Of a stretch of DNA of 64,000 nt, positions 16,707 to 25,003 are shown in pieces. The position numbers and the translations under genes are program-made. How positions within the stretch are numbered: the stretch's first letter is position 1; every line of letters starts with the position of its first letter. The stretch is from an uncultured Clostridia bacterium (GTDB lineage Bacteria > Bacillota > Clostridia > UBA1381): assembly GCA_947624485.1 (NCBI GenBank), contig CANQKM010000003.1, forward strand, positions 124,001 through 188,000. Direction: 5' to 3'. The notes below the pieces were generated by a model. It ran no database searches and had not been told where the DNA came from. It was given only the letters and a program-made list of their open reading frames with translations.

Positions 16707-16735
16707 ATATTACCACATACGTAATACCGCGTCAA
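16707..16735 (-). promoter_or_regulatory. Promoter of antisense RNA 2
   Basis: TTGACG (16730-16735), 17 bases, TAATAT (16707-16712) on the minus strand; the spacer shares GTATGTGG with the promoter of antisense RNA 1. Confidence 0.75.
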
Positions 16736-16741
16736 GTATTT

Positions 16742-17698
16742 TTACACATACCCGTAAATACCTCTCACGCTTACCTCGCCGGAGGTGACGCGTATAACTC
16801 CGTCCGCCGTCTCGACGACGAGCGCGCCGTTTTCGTCAACGTCAACGGCTTTGCCCGTGACGGTTTCTTTTTTGAAAATAACACTCACGTCTCTGCCCAG
16901 TGTAACGCAGCTTTTCCTGTACTCGTCAAGCACGGCGCTAAGACCGCCCGCGAGAAATTTTTTGTAGTAATACTCAAAATTATTCAAAAGCCGCGCGGCA
17001 ACCTCGTTCCGCTCGTATTTTTCGCCGCTCTCGATATACATTGACGTTGCGCGGTGCGCAATTTCACTGTCAAAGCCTTCGGTGTTCACATTTATTCCGA
17101 TGCCGCACACGACGTAATTTACCATATCGATTTCAGCCGACATTTCCGTGAGTATGCCGCACACCTTTTTTGAGCCTATCACAACGTCGTTGGGCCACTT
17201 TATCTCCGCGCCCATTTCGACCGTTTTGCACACGCTCAGCCCGGCGGCGAGCGTTATCTGTGATATATCCGACGGCGCGGCGTCGGGCTTTAAAAGCACG
17301 CTCAGCCACACGCCCGTACCACGCGGACTTATCCAGCCCCTGCCGTGACTGCCCTTGCCGCCGTTTTGAACCTCCGCGATAAACACCGCGCCCTCACTGT
17401 CCGCGCTGTGCGCCTTCGCGCGCTCGTTCGTCGAGTCGGTTTCGTCATACACGTAAATCTTACTGCCGATAAACTCCGTATTAAGCCGCCTTTTTATCTC
17501 GTCCGCGTCAATCAAATCGGGCGACGAAACAAGGCGGTAGCCCCTGTTCGTCACGGAGCTTATCTCGTAGCCCGCATTTTTAAGGCTTTTTATATGCTTC
17601 CACACCGCCGCGCGGGAAATACCGGTAAGCGAGCTGATTTTTTCGCCCGACACGTAACCCTCGGACGATTTAAGTATATCGAGAATTTTCTGTTTCAA
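16742..17698 (-). CDS. birA: Biotin-protein ligase and biotin operon repressor
   Basis: A 318-residue bifunctional protein. Residues 1-65 are a winged helix DNA-binding domain (VSGEKISSLTGISRAAVWKHI). The ligase domain that makes biotinyl-AMP and attaches biotin to carboxylase carrier proteins follows (GGKGSHGRGWISPRGTG as the biotin-binding loop; IKWPNDVVIGSKKVCGILTE), and a C-terminal SH3-like domain ends the protein. The DNA-binding domain makes it a group II BirA, which also represses biotin synthesis or uptake genes. No biotin genes lie in the window. Confidence 0.93.
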   Translation of the reverse strand: MKQKILDILKSSEGYVSGEKISSLTGISRAAVWKHIKSLKNAGYEISSVTNRGYRLVSSPDLIDADEIKRRLNTEFIGSKIYVYDETDSTNERAKAHSADSEGAVFIAEVQNGGKGSHGRGWISPRGTGVWLSVLLKPDAAPSDISQITLAAGLSVCKTVEMGAEIKWPNDVVIGSKKVCGILTEMSAEIDMVNYVVCGIGINVNTEGFDSEIAHRATSMYIESGEKYERNEVAARLLNNFEYYYKKFLAGGLSAVLDEYRKSCVTLGRDVSVIFKKETVTGKAVDVDENGALVVETADGVIRVTSGEVSVRGIYGYV

Positions 17699-17748
17699 CG
17701 TAAATCACTCCCGCAAATAAGTATACAATGTTTGCGCGGAAAAATCAA

Positions 17749-18168
17749 TCATTCTTTTGCGTCATCATAAAGAAGCGAGTGCATAAATCCGCGTGCGCTC
17801 ACCGTCATAATATCGCCAGCGACGCATTTTCCGTTTATGCAGATAACGTTCGCGCGCACCTCGCCGGCATCGCACGGGTAATTCGTCACAATGTACGTGT
17901 ACCGTTTGCCGCGCATACCCATGTACGGCTCAAGGTCGAGTCCTGCGCGTTTCTGCGTTTCGTTATAGCTCTCGTACACGCGGTCAAACGGCTTCGGTAT
18001 TATAACGTCCGCCTCGTCGACCGCGTTTTTGTCCACCCTCCAGCCGTAGCTCTCAAGAAATTTCACTCTCTCGTCGTTCTCCTCGCCGCCCGCGCAGTAT
18101 ACAAACACAAACGTGATGGCCATAATCGTTACCACCGCTAAAAAAAACAACATGGCTTTTCTCCCCAT
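17749..18168 (-). CDS. DUF4830 family membrane-anchored protein
   Basis: A 139-residue protein with one N-terminal membrane helix (about residues 6-26) and an extracytoplasmic domain matching DUF4830: FLESYGWRVDKNAVDEADV, a VYESYNETQKRAGLDLEPY segment, and a C-terminal GDIMTVSARGFMHSLL. The family is common in Clostridia and of unknown function. I take the ATG at 18168, which follows GGGGTGA at good spacing, rather than the one 10 codons upstream. Adjacent to birA, 50 bases away on the same strand. Confidence 0.7.
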   Translation of the reverse strand: MGRKAMLFFLAVVTIMAITFVFVYCAGGEENDERVKFLESYGWRVDKNAVDEADVIIPKPFDRVYESYNETQKRAGLDLEPYMGMRGKRYTYIVTNYPCDAGEVRANVICINGKCVAGDIMTVSARGFMHSLLYDDAKE

Positions 18169-18283
18169 AAAAATTTCACCCCGCTTAATTTTACGCACGG
18201 AAAAAGGGAAATATTACCATGTTTATTTTTGCTTCGGCGTGACAGACTAAAAACGCAATAATAATATAAAGGAGCAAGTGAAA

Positions 18284-18496
18284 ATGGACAATACATCTCT
18301 TGTAATAACAATCATAGGCGCAATAAACTGGCTGCTCGTCGGACTGTTCCAGTTTGACCTTGTGGCGTCGATATTCGGCGGCGCGGACGCGCTCGTAAGC
18401 AGAATTATCTACGTGATTATAGGTCTTGCGGGACTTTGGTGCATATCTATTCTGTTCAAGGATAAGATCCCCCACGGTCAGCGCAGCAGCGTGTGA
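18284..18496 (+). CDS. DUF378 family small membrane protein
   Basis: A 70-residue protein with two membrane helices (IGAINWLLVGLFQFDLV and RIIYVIIGLAGLWCISILF), the signature of DUF378. Function unknown. The ATG at 18284 lies 9 bases after GGAG; the GTG two codons earlier would be too close. It ends in a hairpin shared with the convergent dusB. Confidence 0.85.
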   Translation: MDNTSLVITIIGAINWLLVGLFQFDLVASIFGGADALVSRIIYVIIGLAGLWCISILFKDKIPHGQRSSV

Positions 18497-18498
18497 AA

Positions 18499-18522
18499 AA
18501 ACGCCGGATTTTCCGGCGTTTT
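18499..18522. terminator. Two-way terminator between DUF378 gene and dusB
   Basis: AACGCCGGA-TTT-TCCGGCGTT hairpin flanked by an A run and Ts. Confidence 0.8.
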
Positions 18523-19483
18523 ACATACCAATCATATACTCACTTATACATTTTCTCATCTCGTCGGCGTCATCTATTGTAAAAACCTTTTCCTTCAGCT
18601 TTGCCGAGCCTTTAAGACCTTTTATATACCACGCGACATGCTTCCTCGCCTCACGCACGCCGATATACTCGCCCTTTTCGGCAATAAGCATATCCAAATG
18701 CTCCGAAAGCACAGCAAGCCTTTCCTTCGGCGACGGAAAATACGTTTCCGCACCCGTTTCAAGGTATTCCGCCGCCTGTCTGAACAAAAACGGATTACCC
18801 TGCGCGCCGCGACCTATCATAACCGCGTCGCAGCCCGTTTCATCGAACATTCTTTTCACATCGCGCGGCGTTTTCACATCGCCGTTGCCTATTACGGGTA
18901 TACTTACCGCTTCCTTTACGCGCCGTATAATATTCCAATCGGCGCTGCCGCCGTAAAATTCGTCGCGCGTTCTGCCGTGAACGGTTATTGCCGCCGCGCC
19001 GCTCTGCTCTATGATTTTCGCAACCTCGACGGCATTCACTCTTTCGCCGTCCCAGCCTTTTCGTATCTTTACCGTCACCGGTACGGGCGATACGTCCGAC
19101 ACGCGCCGCACTATTTCGGCTATTTTTTCGGGCGACCTTAAAAGCGCGCTGCCGTCGCCGTTATTTACTATCTTCGGCGCGGGGCAGCCCATGTTTATGT
19201 CTATTATATCAGGCTTGTATTCTGTTACCTTGGGGATAATTTCAGCCATAATATCCGCGTCCGAGCCGAAAATCTGTATCGCGTACGGGTGTTCATCGTC
19301 ACCGCCCCGCATAAGGCGCGGTGTTTTTTTGTCACCGTAATAAAGCCCCTTCGCGCTCACCATTTCCGAACATGTAAGACCTGCTCCGTAGCGGCGGCAA
19401 ATGCTGCGGAACGCAGTATCGGTAACGCCCGCCATAGGCGCGAGGAACAGATTGTTTTCGGTTGTAACATTACCTATTTTCAT
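18521..19483 (-). CDS. dusB: tRNA-dihydrouridine synthase
   Basis: A 320-residue FMN enzyme that reduces specific uridines in tRNA to dihydrouridine using NADPH. The TIM barrel starts with [16 protein letters not shown]. The catalytic cysteine is in [20 protein letters not shown], and the FMN phosphate-binding region is [18 protein letters not shown]. Length is normal for the DusB subfamily. Its start overlaps the stop of the transglutaminase-like gene upstream by 4 bases, so the two are translated together. Confidence 0.92.
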   Translation of the reverse strand: MKIGNVTTENNLFLAPMAGVTDTAFRSICRRYGAGLTCSEMVSAKGLYYGDKKTPRLMRGGDDEHPYAIQIFGSDADIMAEIIPKVTEYKPDIIDINMGCPAPKIVNNGDGSALLRSPEKIAEIVRRVSDVSPVPVTVKIRKGWDGERVNAVEVAKIIEQSGAAAITVHGRTRDEFYGGSADWNIIRRVKEAVSIPVIGNGDVKTPRDVKRMFDETGCDAVMIGRGAQGNPFLFRQAAEYLETGAETYFPSPKERLAVLSEHLDMLIAEKGEYIGVREARKHVAWYIKGLKGSAKLKEKVFTIDDADEMRKCISEYMIGM

Positions 19484-20676
19484 CTTTTATAATACTCGAT
19501 TATCCTGTGGTTCGCCGAGAAGAACTGCAGATTCGCGTCAAAATACAGATGCGACACGCTTCCGTCTATCCACATACCGTTTTCTATTTTGTTGCCGCTG
19601 TCCCAGGTCGTGTCCACAATAACCCACCTGCCGTCAACATATACCTCGTTCCAGGCGTGGTTCTGCTCGTCCGTTGCGATATTTTCGTCCGTCCATTTTG
19701 TGTCGCCGCTTACGCCGAGAGCGTAGCCGGTCACAACATTGCACGGTATACCCTCCGCTCGGCACAGCGCAGCCATAAGCGTGGCATAGCCGCGGCACAC
19801 CGCTTTTTTGGAATGAAGCACATCAAGCGCGTAGTACGGCGGTATGCCTTCCTCGGCAAGACTGTCGGAATCGTAATAAAGATTTTCGCATACCCAGTCA
19901 TGCAGCGCCGCGGCCTTTTCGTAATCCGTTTCGGCGTGTCTCACTATTTTATCGGCGGTTTCCTTTATTTCCGCGTCGCCCGACTGAACGGACTCCGTGC
20001 TTTTAAGCGCGTCCTTAACCGACTTATCCTTTTCGTACAAGCGTTTGTTTTCCGCATAAACGGCCGGTTCCTCAATATCCCAGCCGCCGTCCGGCAGACG
20101 CTCCAGCGTCACATAATTGTACACCCAGCTTGTGAACTGACCGAACTCCCTGCTGCCCGTGTATACGCATAAATCGAGCGTGTAGCTGTCGCTTTCGGGA
20201 ATATCGACGGTCTTGTTGAACATACCGCCGCCGTCGACCGCGAACGACGTCTGACCGAGCGTTTCGCCGCCGTCGTCCGCGAAATTGACAACGAGATGCG
20301 CCTTGTCCTTCGACGCGGTCACGCCGAAAAGCTGAACCGTGCTGTAATCGGCTATCACGCTTATGTTTTCCTCGGGGTAGAACGTCAGCATGGGACTGTT
20401 CTCTATATAGGCGTTTTCCGCGACGTCCGACGGATCTATCGGCGGTTCCTCGTTCTTTATCATCGCCTTTATTTCCTCAAACGACGGAATGTAGTCCGTA
20501 AGATTTGCCAACCCCTCCGACGCGCGCGAAATGACATTCGCCGCCTGCGGAAAATTCTCTTCGAGTGCGGGTATGTATGTGCCTATATTAAGGAAAAAAT
20601 CCGTTTTCGCGTTTATTATGCTTATGCCTATCGTTAAAATAAGAAGCACTATAAATATTCTTTTTACGTGTTTCAT
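19480..20676 (-). CDS. Membrane-anchored transglutaminase-like protein
   Basis: A 398-residue protein with an N-terminal membrane helix (about residues 7-24). A central beta-rich region is followed by a transglutaminase-like core at about residues 255-370. The Cys-His-Asp triad is visible: Cys in [12 protein letters not shown], His in [13 protein letters not shown], Asp in VDTTWDSG. Such bacterial proteins act as cysteine proteases or cross-linking enzymes at the cell surface; the substrate is unknown. Linked by a 4-base overlap to dusB. Confidence 0.85.
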   Translation of the reverse strand: MKHVKRIFIVLLILTIGISIINAKTDFFLNIGTYIPALEENFPQAANVISRASEGLANLTDYIPSFEEIKAMIKNEEPPIDPSDVAENAYIENSPMLTFYPEENISVIADYSTVQLFGVTASKDKAHLVVNFADDGGETLGQTSFAVDGGGMFNKTVDIPESDSYTLDLCVYTGSREFGQFTSWVYNYVTLERLPDGGWDIEEPAVYAENKRLYEKDKSVKDALKSTESVQSGDAEIKETADKIVRHAETDYEKAAALHDWVCENLYYDSDSLAEEGIPPYYALDVLHSKKAVCRGYATLMAALCRAEGIPCNVVTGYALGVSGDTKWTDENIATDEQNHAWNEVYVDGRWVIVDTTWDSGNKIENGMWIDGSVSHLYFDANLQFFSANHRIIEYYKR

Positions 20677-20741
20677 AGCATATCACCTGTAAAAAAAGAT
20701 ACCGCAGCCTAAGCAAATTCTTAAACCGCAGCATCTTAAAA

Positions 20742-20816
<75 letters not shown>

Positions 20817-20823
20817 GCATATA

Positions 20824-20862
20824 ACAAAAGACGCGCTTTGTCTTTCAGGCGTCTTTTGTTCT
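20824..20862 (-). terminator. Hairpin between tRNA-Gly and tRNA-Cys
   Basis: ACAAAAGACGC / GCGTCTTTTGT long hairpin. It may be a terminator or a processing stem inside the tRNA transcript. Confidence 0.5.
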
Positions 20863-20869
20863 ATTAAAG

Positions 20870-20944
20870 TGGAGCGGAAGACGAGATTCGAACTCGCGAC
20901 GTTCACCTTGGCAAGGTGACGCTCTACCACTGAGCCACTCCCGC
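20870..20944 (-). tRNA. tRNA-Gly (GCC)
   Basis: Acceptor GCGGGAG, anticodon GCC, T-arm GAGTTCGAATCTC, encoded CCA. Confidence 0.95.
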
Positions 20945-20969
20945 ATATCCGCAGCTTTTAACTGCGGTT

Positions 20970-21045
20970 TGGTGCTTCCGGGTGGAATCGAACCGCCGAC
21001 ACAGGGATTTTCAGTCCCTTGCTCTACCGACTGAGCTACAGAAGC
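20970..21045 (-). tRNA. tRNA-Phe (GAA)
   Basis: Acceptor GCTTCTG, anticodon GAA (loop CTGAAAA), T-arm GGTTCGATTCC, encoded CCA. Confidence 0.95.
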
Positions 21046-21048
21046 AAA

Positions 21049-21125
21049 TGGCGACCCGGATGAGGCTCGAACTCACGACCTCCAGCGTGACAGGCTGGCG
21101 TTCTAACCAACTGAACTACCGGGCC
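21049..21125 (-). tRNA. tRNA-Asp (GTC)
   Basis: Acceptor GGCCCGG, anticodon GTC, T-arm GAGTTCGAGCCTC, encoded CCA; three bases from tRNA-Phe. Confidence 0.95.
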
Positions 21126-21130
21126 ATTTT

Positions 21131-21263
21131 CCGTTTCTGACGAAACGGACTTACGCCTTAAACAAGCGTACTTACACTAATGCGTTTGCTTCACAAACAC
21201 ATACTAACGCGTCCGCTTCGCGTACGCGTACTTGCTAATGTGTTTGCGAAGCAAACACATATG
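21131..21263. repeat. Array of five small hairpins between tRNA-Asp and tRNA-Val
   Basis: CCGTTTC-TGAC-GAAACGG (21131-21148), TACGC/GCGTA (21152-21170), TGCGTTTG/CAAACACA (about 21181-21201), an ACGCGT-bounded unit (about 21207-21229) and a perfect ATGTGTTTG-CGAAG-CAAACACAT (21238-21260). The last three start with a shared TAA and are spaced 26 and 31 bases apart, like a degenerate tandem repeat. Confidence 0.6.
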
Positions 21264-21339
21264 TGGTGGGAGTTACAGGGCTCGAACCTGTGACATCCTG
21301 CTTGTAAGGCAGACGCTCTCCCAGCTGAGCTAAACTCCC
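21264..21339 (-). tRNA. tRNA-Val (TAC)
   Basis: Acceptor GGGAGTT, anticodon TAC, T-arm AGGTTCGAGCCCT, encoded CCA. First tRNA of the cluster in transcription order. Confidence 0.95.
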
Positions 21340-21475
21340 AAATCGTCGCTCCTTAATCAGCGACTTAATTATTATAGCAGACGGTATTTCGTTTGTCAAC
21401 ACTTTTTTTAATTTTTTTTGAGCCTATTGTCAAACGCTTTCCTATATGATAACATATACGCGGGAGGCGCGTAAT

Positions 21476-22465
21476 ATGTCAAAAGCGAACAATCAAAAGC
21501 TGAAAATTTTATATATAATGAAAATGCTTACGGAGGAGACGGACGAAAACCACGCGCTTTCCGCCGCGGAGATAATATCGAGGCTCAAGGCGCAGGGTAT
21601 TGAGGCGGAGCGCAAGAGCGTCTACGACGATATCGAAAACCTCAAGCTGTTCGGACTGGATATAATATGCCGCCGCTCCGAGCCGCGCGGTTACTTTGTG
21701 GCTTCGCGCGATTTTGAGCTGCCTGAGCTTAGACTGCTCGTCGACGCGGTTCAGTCGTCAAAATTCATCACCGAAAAGAAGTCGCGCTCGCTTATCGGTA
21801 AAATAGAAAAGCTTGCCGGACGCTTTGACGCAAGCGCGCTGCACAATCAGGTAGCCGTTTTGGGACGCGTGAAAACAAACAACGAAGGTATATATTATAA
21901 TGTAGATAAAATCCATTCGGCAATTGCGGCGAACGTCAGAATACGCTTTAGGTACTGCGAGTGGACGATTGAGCGCGAGCTTAAGCCGAAACGCGGCGGC
22001 GCGCTGTATGAGGTCAGTCCGTGGATTATGACGTGGGACGATGAAAACTACTACTTGATCGCATTCGATCACGAAAGCGGCGAAATACGCCATTACCGCG
22101 TTGACAAGATGATGAACATATCCCCGACGCGTCTGCCTCGCGGCGGTAAGGAGCAATTTGCGGAGTTTGACATAGCCGCGTTTTCAAAAAGGATATTCGG
22201 AATGTTCGCGGGCGAGGAAAAAGAGATCGAAATACTTTTCTCAAACAGTCTTATAGGCGTTGTCTTGGACCGCTTCGGCGCGGACGCGCGCATACAAAAG
22301 CACGGCGCGGACGCGTTTACGGCGACGGTAAGGGTGAACGTGAGCGGTCAGTTTTACGGCTGGCTCGCCGCGCTCGGCGGAGGCGCGAAAATACTGTCGC
22401 CGAAGGAGGAAGCCGATAAATTCACGCATCATATACGCGGCATATCGGAAAGATACCGATTATAA
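21476..22465 (+). CDS. WYL-domain transcriptional regulator
   Basis: A 329-residue regulator: a winged HTH of the DeoR/HTH_11 type at about residues 10-75 (KSVYDDIENLKLFGLDI) and a WYL domain at about 140-220 (WIMTWDDENYYLIAFD), followed by the WCX-type C-terminal extension. WYL domains bind nucleic acid or nucleotide ligands and often control defence or DNA damage genes. No such target is adjacent, so the regulon is unknown. The ATG at 21476 follows CGGGAGG and is preferred over the upstream ATG at 21446. Confidence 0.85.
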   Translation: MSKANNQKLKILYIMKMLTEETDENHALSAAEIISRLKAQGIEAERKSVYDDIENLKLFGLDIICRRSEPRGYFVASRDFELPELRLLVDAVQSSKFITEKKSRSLIGKIEKLAGRFDASALHNQVAVLGRVKTNNEGIYYNVDKIHSAIAANVRIRFRYCEWTIERELKPKRGGALYEVSPWIMTWDDENYYLIAFDHESGEIRHYRVDKMMNISPTRLPRGGKEQFAEFDIAAFSKRIFGMFAGEEKEIEILFSNSLIGVVLDRFGADARIQKHGADAFTATVRVNVSGQFYGWLAALGGGAKILSPKEEADKFTHHIRGISERYRL

Positions 22466-22559
22466 GCCTTTTCCGAAAAAATCAAGACCAATTTTGTATA
22501 AAATTTATGTTAACCTGCCGCGGAAATTCGTCAAAAAGGTAAGATTTGCGTTTTTGTTG

Positions 22560-22587
22560 TTGACAAATTAACCCTTCCGCGTATAAT
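22560..22587 (+). promoter_or_regulatory. Promoter of the HPr-like gene
   Basis: TTGACA (22560-22565), 16 bases, TATAAT (22582-22587). Confidence 0.75.
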
Positions 22588-22647
22588 AAGCATAAATCGC
22601 GGATATAATCCTTAACGATAATTTCCGACAGATTGGAGGAGGACATA

Positions 22648-22905
22648 ATGAAAGAATTTTCTTACACGTTAAAAGACGGGCAGGGGCTTCACGCCGGCGG
22701 CGCGGGCAGGCTCGTTTCCGAGGCGCGCAGCTTTAATTCAAATATAAGTATTGTGTATAACGACAGAATCGAAAATCTGAAAAGACTTTTCGCGGTTACG
22801 TGCCTCGGCGCGAAGAAGGGCGATTTTGTGACCGTCCGCGCTCAGGGCGCAGACGAAACCGAAGCCGCAAACGCGCTCGAAAATTATTTCAGAGCGAATT
22901 TGTAA
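22648..22905 (+). CDS. HPr-like protein with altered active site
   Basis: An 85-residue protein of HPr size and fold. His15 is kept (GLHAGGAG), but the usual GLHARPA has lost Arg17 and Pro18, both now Gly. The regulatory Ser46 of classical HPr is Arg46 (NLKRLFAVTCLG). It may therefore be neither an efficient PTS phosphocarrier nor an HPr kinase target, and could be a regulatory paralogue. This comes from reading residues against the well-known HPr pattern. Start at ATG 22648 after GGAGGAGG. Stand-alone gene with a good promoter. Confidence 0.75.
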   Translation: MKEFSYTLKDGQGLHAGGAGRLVSEARSFNSNISIVYNDRIENLKRLFAVTCLGAKKGDFVTVRAQGADETEAANALENYFRANL

Positions 22906-22933
22906 AAACATACGTGACGGGAGAAAACAATCC

Positions 22934-23160
22934 CGTAGGGGCGACCCTCGCGGTCGCCCGCGGGCGAACACGGTTCGCCCATACGGTGCGTAATTGAGCG
23001 GCACACATCGTGAGCCTCTCCTTGAGGAGAGGTGGCATCGCGGAGCGATGACGGAGAGGTGGCAATACACATTTTCAAAACCACTTCTCAGTCGCCTACG
23101 GCGACAGCTCCCCTCAAGGGGAGCCATACATAACGGGCGACCGCAAGGGTCGCCCCTACA
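22934..23160. repeat. Composite palindromic repeat locus R2 (E-A-E)
   Basis: Family E (GTAGGGGCGACCCTCGCGGT, plus a second CGGGCGAACACGG unit) at 22934-22984 and its inverted copy at 23131-23160 flank a family A element at 23012-23125. Family A starts GAGCCTCTCC and ends GGGGAGCC with inner inverted segments GGAGAGGTGG / CCACTTCTC. The E-type arms would form the ends of a 227-base palindromic unit with A inside. No real gene is present. Confidence 0.75.
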
Positions 23161-23163
23161 AAC

Positions 23164-23181
23164 GCCGACATCGGCGTTTTT
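23164..23181. terminator. Two-way terminator between the HPr-like and DeoR genes
   Basis: ACGCCGA-CA-TCGGCGT short hairpin followed by Ts. Confidence 0.55.
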
Positions 23182-23951
23182 TACTTCCCCGCCACAACGA
23201 CCTTCACGTCGTTTTCGGCGAGAGTTTTTTCCCATTCGTCGGTAAGGCGTTCATCGGTGATAAACGTGTCGATCTTATCGAGACCCGATATGCGCGGCAC
23301 GCCGAGCTTACCGATTTTATTCTTATCGCACAGGAACACAGCCGACTCGCTGCATGCGAGCATGGCTTTTTTTATTTCCGCCTCACCCTCGCTCGAATCG
23401 ACAAGTCCGCGCGCGGCGGTAACGCCCTTGCAGGAGAAGAAAAATTTATTCGCGTAATAATTATCTTTGATCGTCCGTTCCGCGACGCGTCCGACAAACG
23501 ACATGTTGCGCGGCGTAAGCTCGCCGCCGGTGCAAACTACGTGAATGTGGTCGCAGTTTGAAAGCTCCGTCACGATTTTTTCGGCATTCGTTATGACCGT
23601 CAGCCCCTTTTTACCCTTTATGTACCGCGCGAGGTGCCACGCGGACGTACTCGCGTCAAGGAAAATAGTTTCGCCGTCGCGTATGAGTGACGCGGCGTAC
23701 TCCCCTATCCGCTGCTTGCCCTCGTAATTTATCACGTCGCGCTCCGTTATGGCAAGCTCCGGCTCGATATTTTCCGCCACTGTCGCGCCGCCGTACGTGC
23801 GCACAAGCACGCCCTGCTTTTCGAGCTTTTCCAAATCACCGCGAATCGTCTCGGACGTCACCTCAAACTGCTTCGCAAGCTCCGTTACAAGAACGCTTTT
23901 TTCTTTATTTATTATCTGCTCTATTTTATTTCTCCGCTCAACCGCAAGCAT
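23181..23951 (-). CDS. DeoR/GlpR family transcriptional regulator
   Basis: A 256-residue regulator. The N-terminal DeoR winged helix is at about residues 3-57 (NKIEQIINKEKSVLVTEL, VTSETIRGDLEKLEKQGV). The C-terminal DeoRC sensor domain binds a phosphorylated sugar (IFLDASTSAWHLARYI; CTGGELTPRNMSFVGR; FFSCKGVTAARGLVDSSEGE). These regulators usually repress a neighbouring sugar operon, but none lies next to it. The start at 23951 follows AAAGGAG; the upstream GTG has no site. Confidence 0.88.
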   Translation of the reverse strand: MLAVERRNKIEQIINKEKSVLVTELAKQFEVTSETIRGDLEKLEKQGVLVRTYGGATVAENIEPELAITERDVINYEGKQRIGEYAASLIRDGETIFLDASTSAWHLARYIKGKKGLTVITNAEKIVTELSNCDHIHVVCTGGELTPRNMSFVGRVAERTIKDNYYANKFFFSCKGVTAARGLVDSSEGEAEIKKAMLACSESAVFLCDKNKIGKLGVPRISGLDKIDTFITDERLTDEWEKTLAENDVKVVVAGK

Positions 23952-24065
23952 ATATTTACTCCTTTGCACTATAATGTATATATTGTATCATGCGCGGACG
24001 GTTTTTTCAATATAAATACGCGCGTAAAATTCCGTAATGTTCATAAATTGTTAAAATTTTATTCA

Positions 24066-24093
24066 TTGACAAAAGGAAAAAAGCGAGTATAAT
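24066..24093 (+). promoter_or_regulatory. Promoter of the ctsR operon
   Basis: TTGACA (24066-24071), 16 bases, TATAAT (24088-24093). Confidence 0.8.
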
Positions 24094-24104
24094 ATTAAAT
24101 GAAA

Positions 24105-24127
24105 GGTCAAAGAAAGTCAAAGTCAAA
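24105..24127 (+). promoter_or_regulatory. CtsR operator
   Basis: GGTCAAA-GAA-AGTCAAA (24105-24121), the classical CtsR heptad repeat with a 3-base gap, followed by a further GTCAAA. It lies just after the -10 element, so CtsR binding would block its own operon. Confidence 0.9.
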
Positions 24128-24143
24128 AAAGGAGATGAGCAAA

Positions 24144-24584
24144 ATGGGAATGTCAGACAGAATTGAAGCGTTCATTACGGAGCTGCTTAAGGACGACACC
24201 GACGAATGGCTGGAATTAAAGCGAAACGAGCTTGCTTCGGTTTTCGGCTGCGCTCCCTCTCAGATAAATTACGTTATACAGACGAGGTTTTCGCCCGAAA
24301 GGGGTTACGCGGTCGAGTCACGGCGCGGCGGCGGCGGGTGTCTTAAAATAAGGCGCATACGCAGCGCGGACGGGCTTACGCGTCACACGATAGAGCTTAC
24401 GGGCGACAGTCTCGATGAAAAAACGGCGAGAGGATTTATAACGAATCTGCTAAGGCAGGACGTGACGGACGAAAAAACGGCAAGGCTCCTGACGAGCGCG
24501 ATAACGGACAGCACTCTCGGCGCTTTCCCCGAACGCGACAAGGTAAGAGCGAGAATACTTAAAAATATGCTGAGCGTGCTTTAG
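24144..24584 (+). CDS. ctsR: Transcriptional repressor CtsR
   Basis: A 146-residue class III heat-shock repressor. The N-terminal winged helix (MSDRIEAFITELL, CAPSQINYVIQTRF) carries the glycine-rich wing GYAVESRRGGGG, whose Arg is the target of McsB in Bacillus. The C-terminal part mediates dimerisation and heat sensing. The start at 24144 follows AAAGGAG. It heads ctsR-mcsA-mcsB-clpC and has a CtsR box at its own promoter, giving autoregulation. Confidence 0.93.
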   Translation: MGMSDRIEAFITELLKDDTDEWLELKRNELASVFGCAPSQINYVIQTRFSPERGYAVESRRGGGGCLKIRRIRSADGLTRHTIELTGDSLDEKTARGFITNLLRQDVTDEKTARLLTSAITDSTLGAFPERDKVRARILKNMLSVL

Positions 24585-24622
24585 CACGAAAGAGATAATG
24601 ACGATTAAGGAGGAATGTTAAA

Positions 24623-25003
24623 ATGTTTGATTTGTTTTCGGATTTCTTTAACGATTTCGGCGGGTTTGACGTGTTCATGCAGCCCGCGGTAAGCAAGGAG
24701 GAAAAAAAGTGTCCGGTGTGCGGTCACACTTACTCGGACTTCCGCAGGACGGGCAAAATCGGGTGCGGCGAATGTTACAAGGTTTTCCGCGCACCTATCA
24801 CGGAGACGTTAAGGCGCGTACAGCCGTCCGTCACGCACACGGGCAAGATACCGTCGAAATCGGGCGAGGAGCTTAAATTAAAAAGACGGTACGAATCGCT
24901 TAAGCAGGAGCTGAGCGCAGCGGTAAAAAATGAGGATTACGAAACGGCGGCAAAGCTGCACAAGCAGATCCGCGAAATTGAAAACGAGGTGAAAAAGTCA
25001 TGA
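24623..25003 (+). CDS. mcsA: McsA, activator of the protein arginine kinase
   Basis: A 126-residue protein with CPVCGHTYSDF and CGECYKVF zinc-type motifs (only one full CxxC pair group is visible) and a C-terminal UVR-like coiled segment (LKQELSAAVKNEDYETAAKL). It activates McsB and helps target proteins to ClpCP. Its stop overlaps the McsB start by 4 bases. Confidence 0.9.
   Translation: MFDLFSDFFNDFGGFDVFMQPAVSKEEKKCPVCGHTYSDFRRTGKIGCGECYKVFRAPITETLRRVQPSVTHTGKIPSKSGEELKLKRRYESLKQELSAAVKNEDYETAAKLHKQIREIENEVKKS

Noticed and set aside
22738..23245. Open frames on both strands across repeat locus R2
   Set aside because: They are products of the palindromic repeat sequence (peptides rich in Arg, Pro and Ser) and similar frames appear at 55760-55993 and 57957-58280 only because the same repeats are there.
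22994..23245. 83-codon plus-strand frame ending beyond the HPr-like gene
   Set aside because: It runs through a repeat element and then opposite the DeoR regulator, so it has no independent support.
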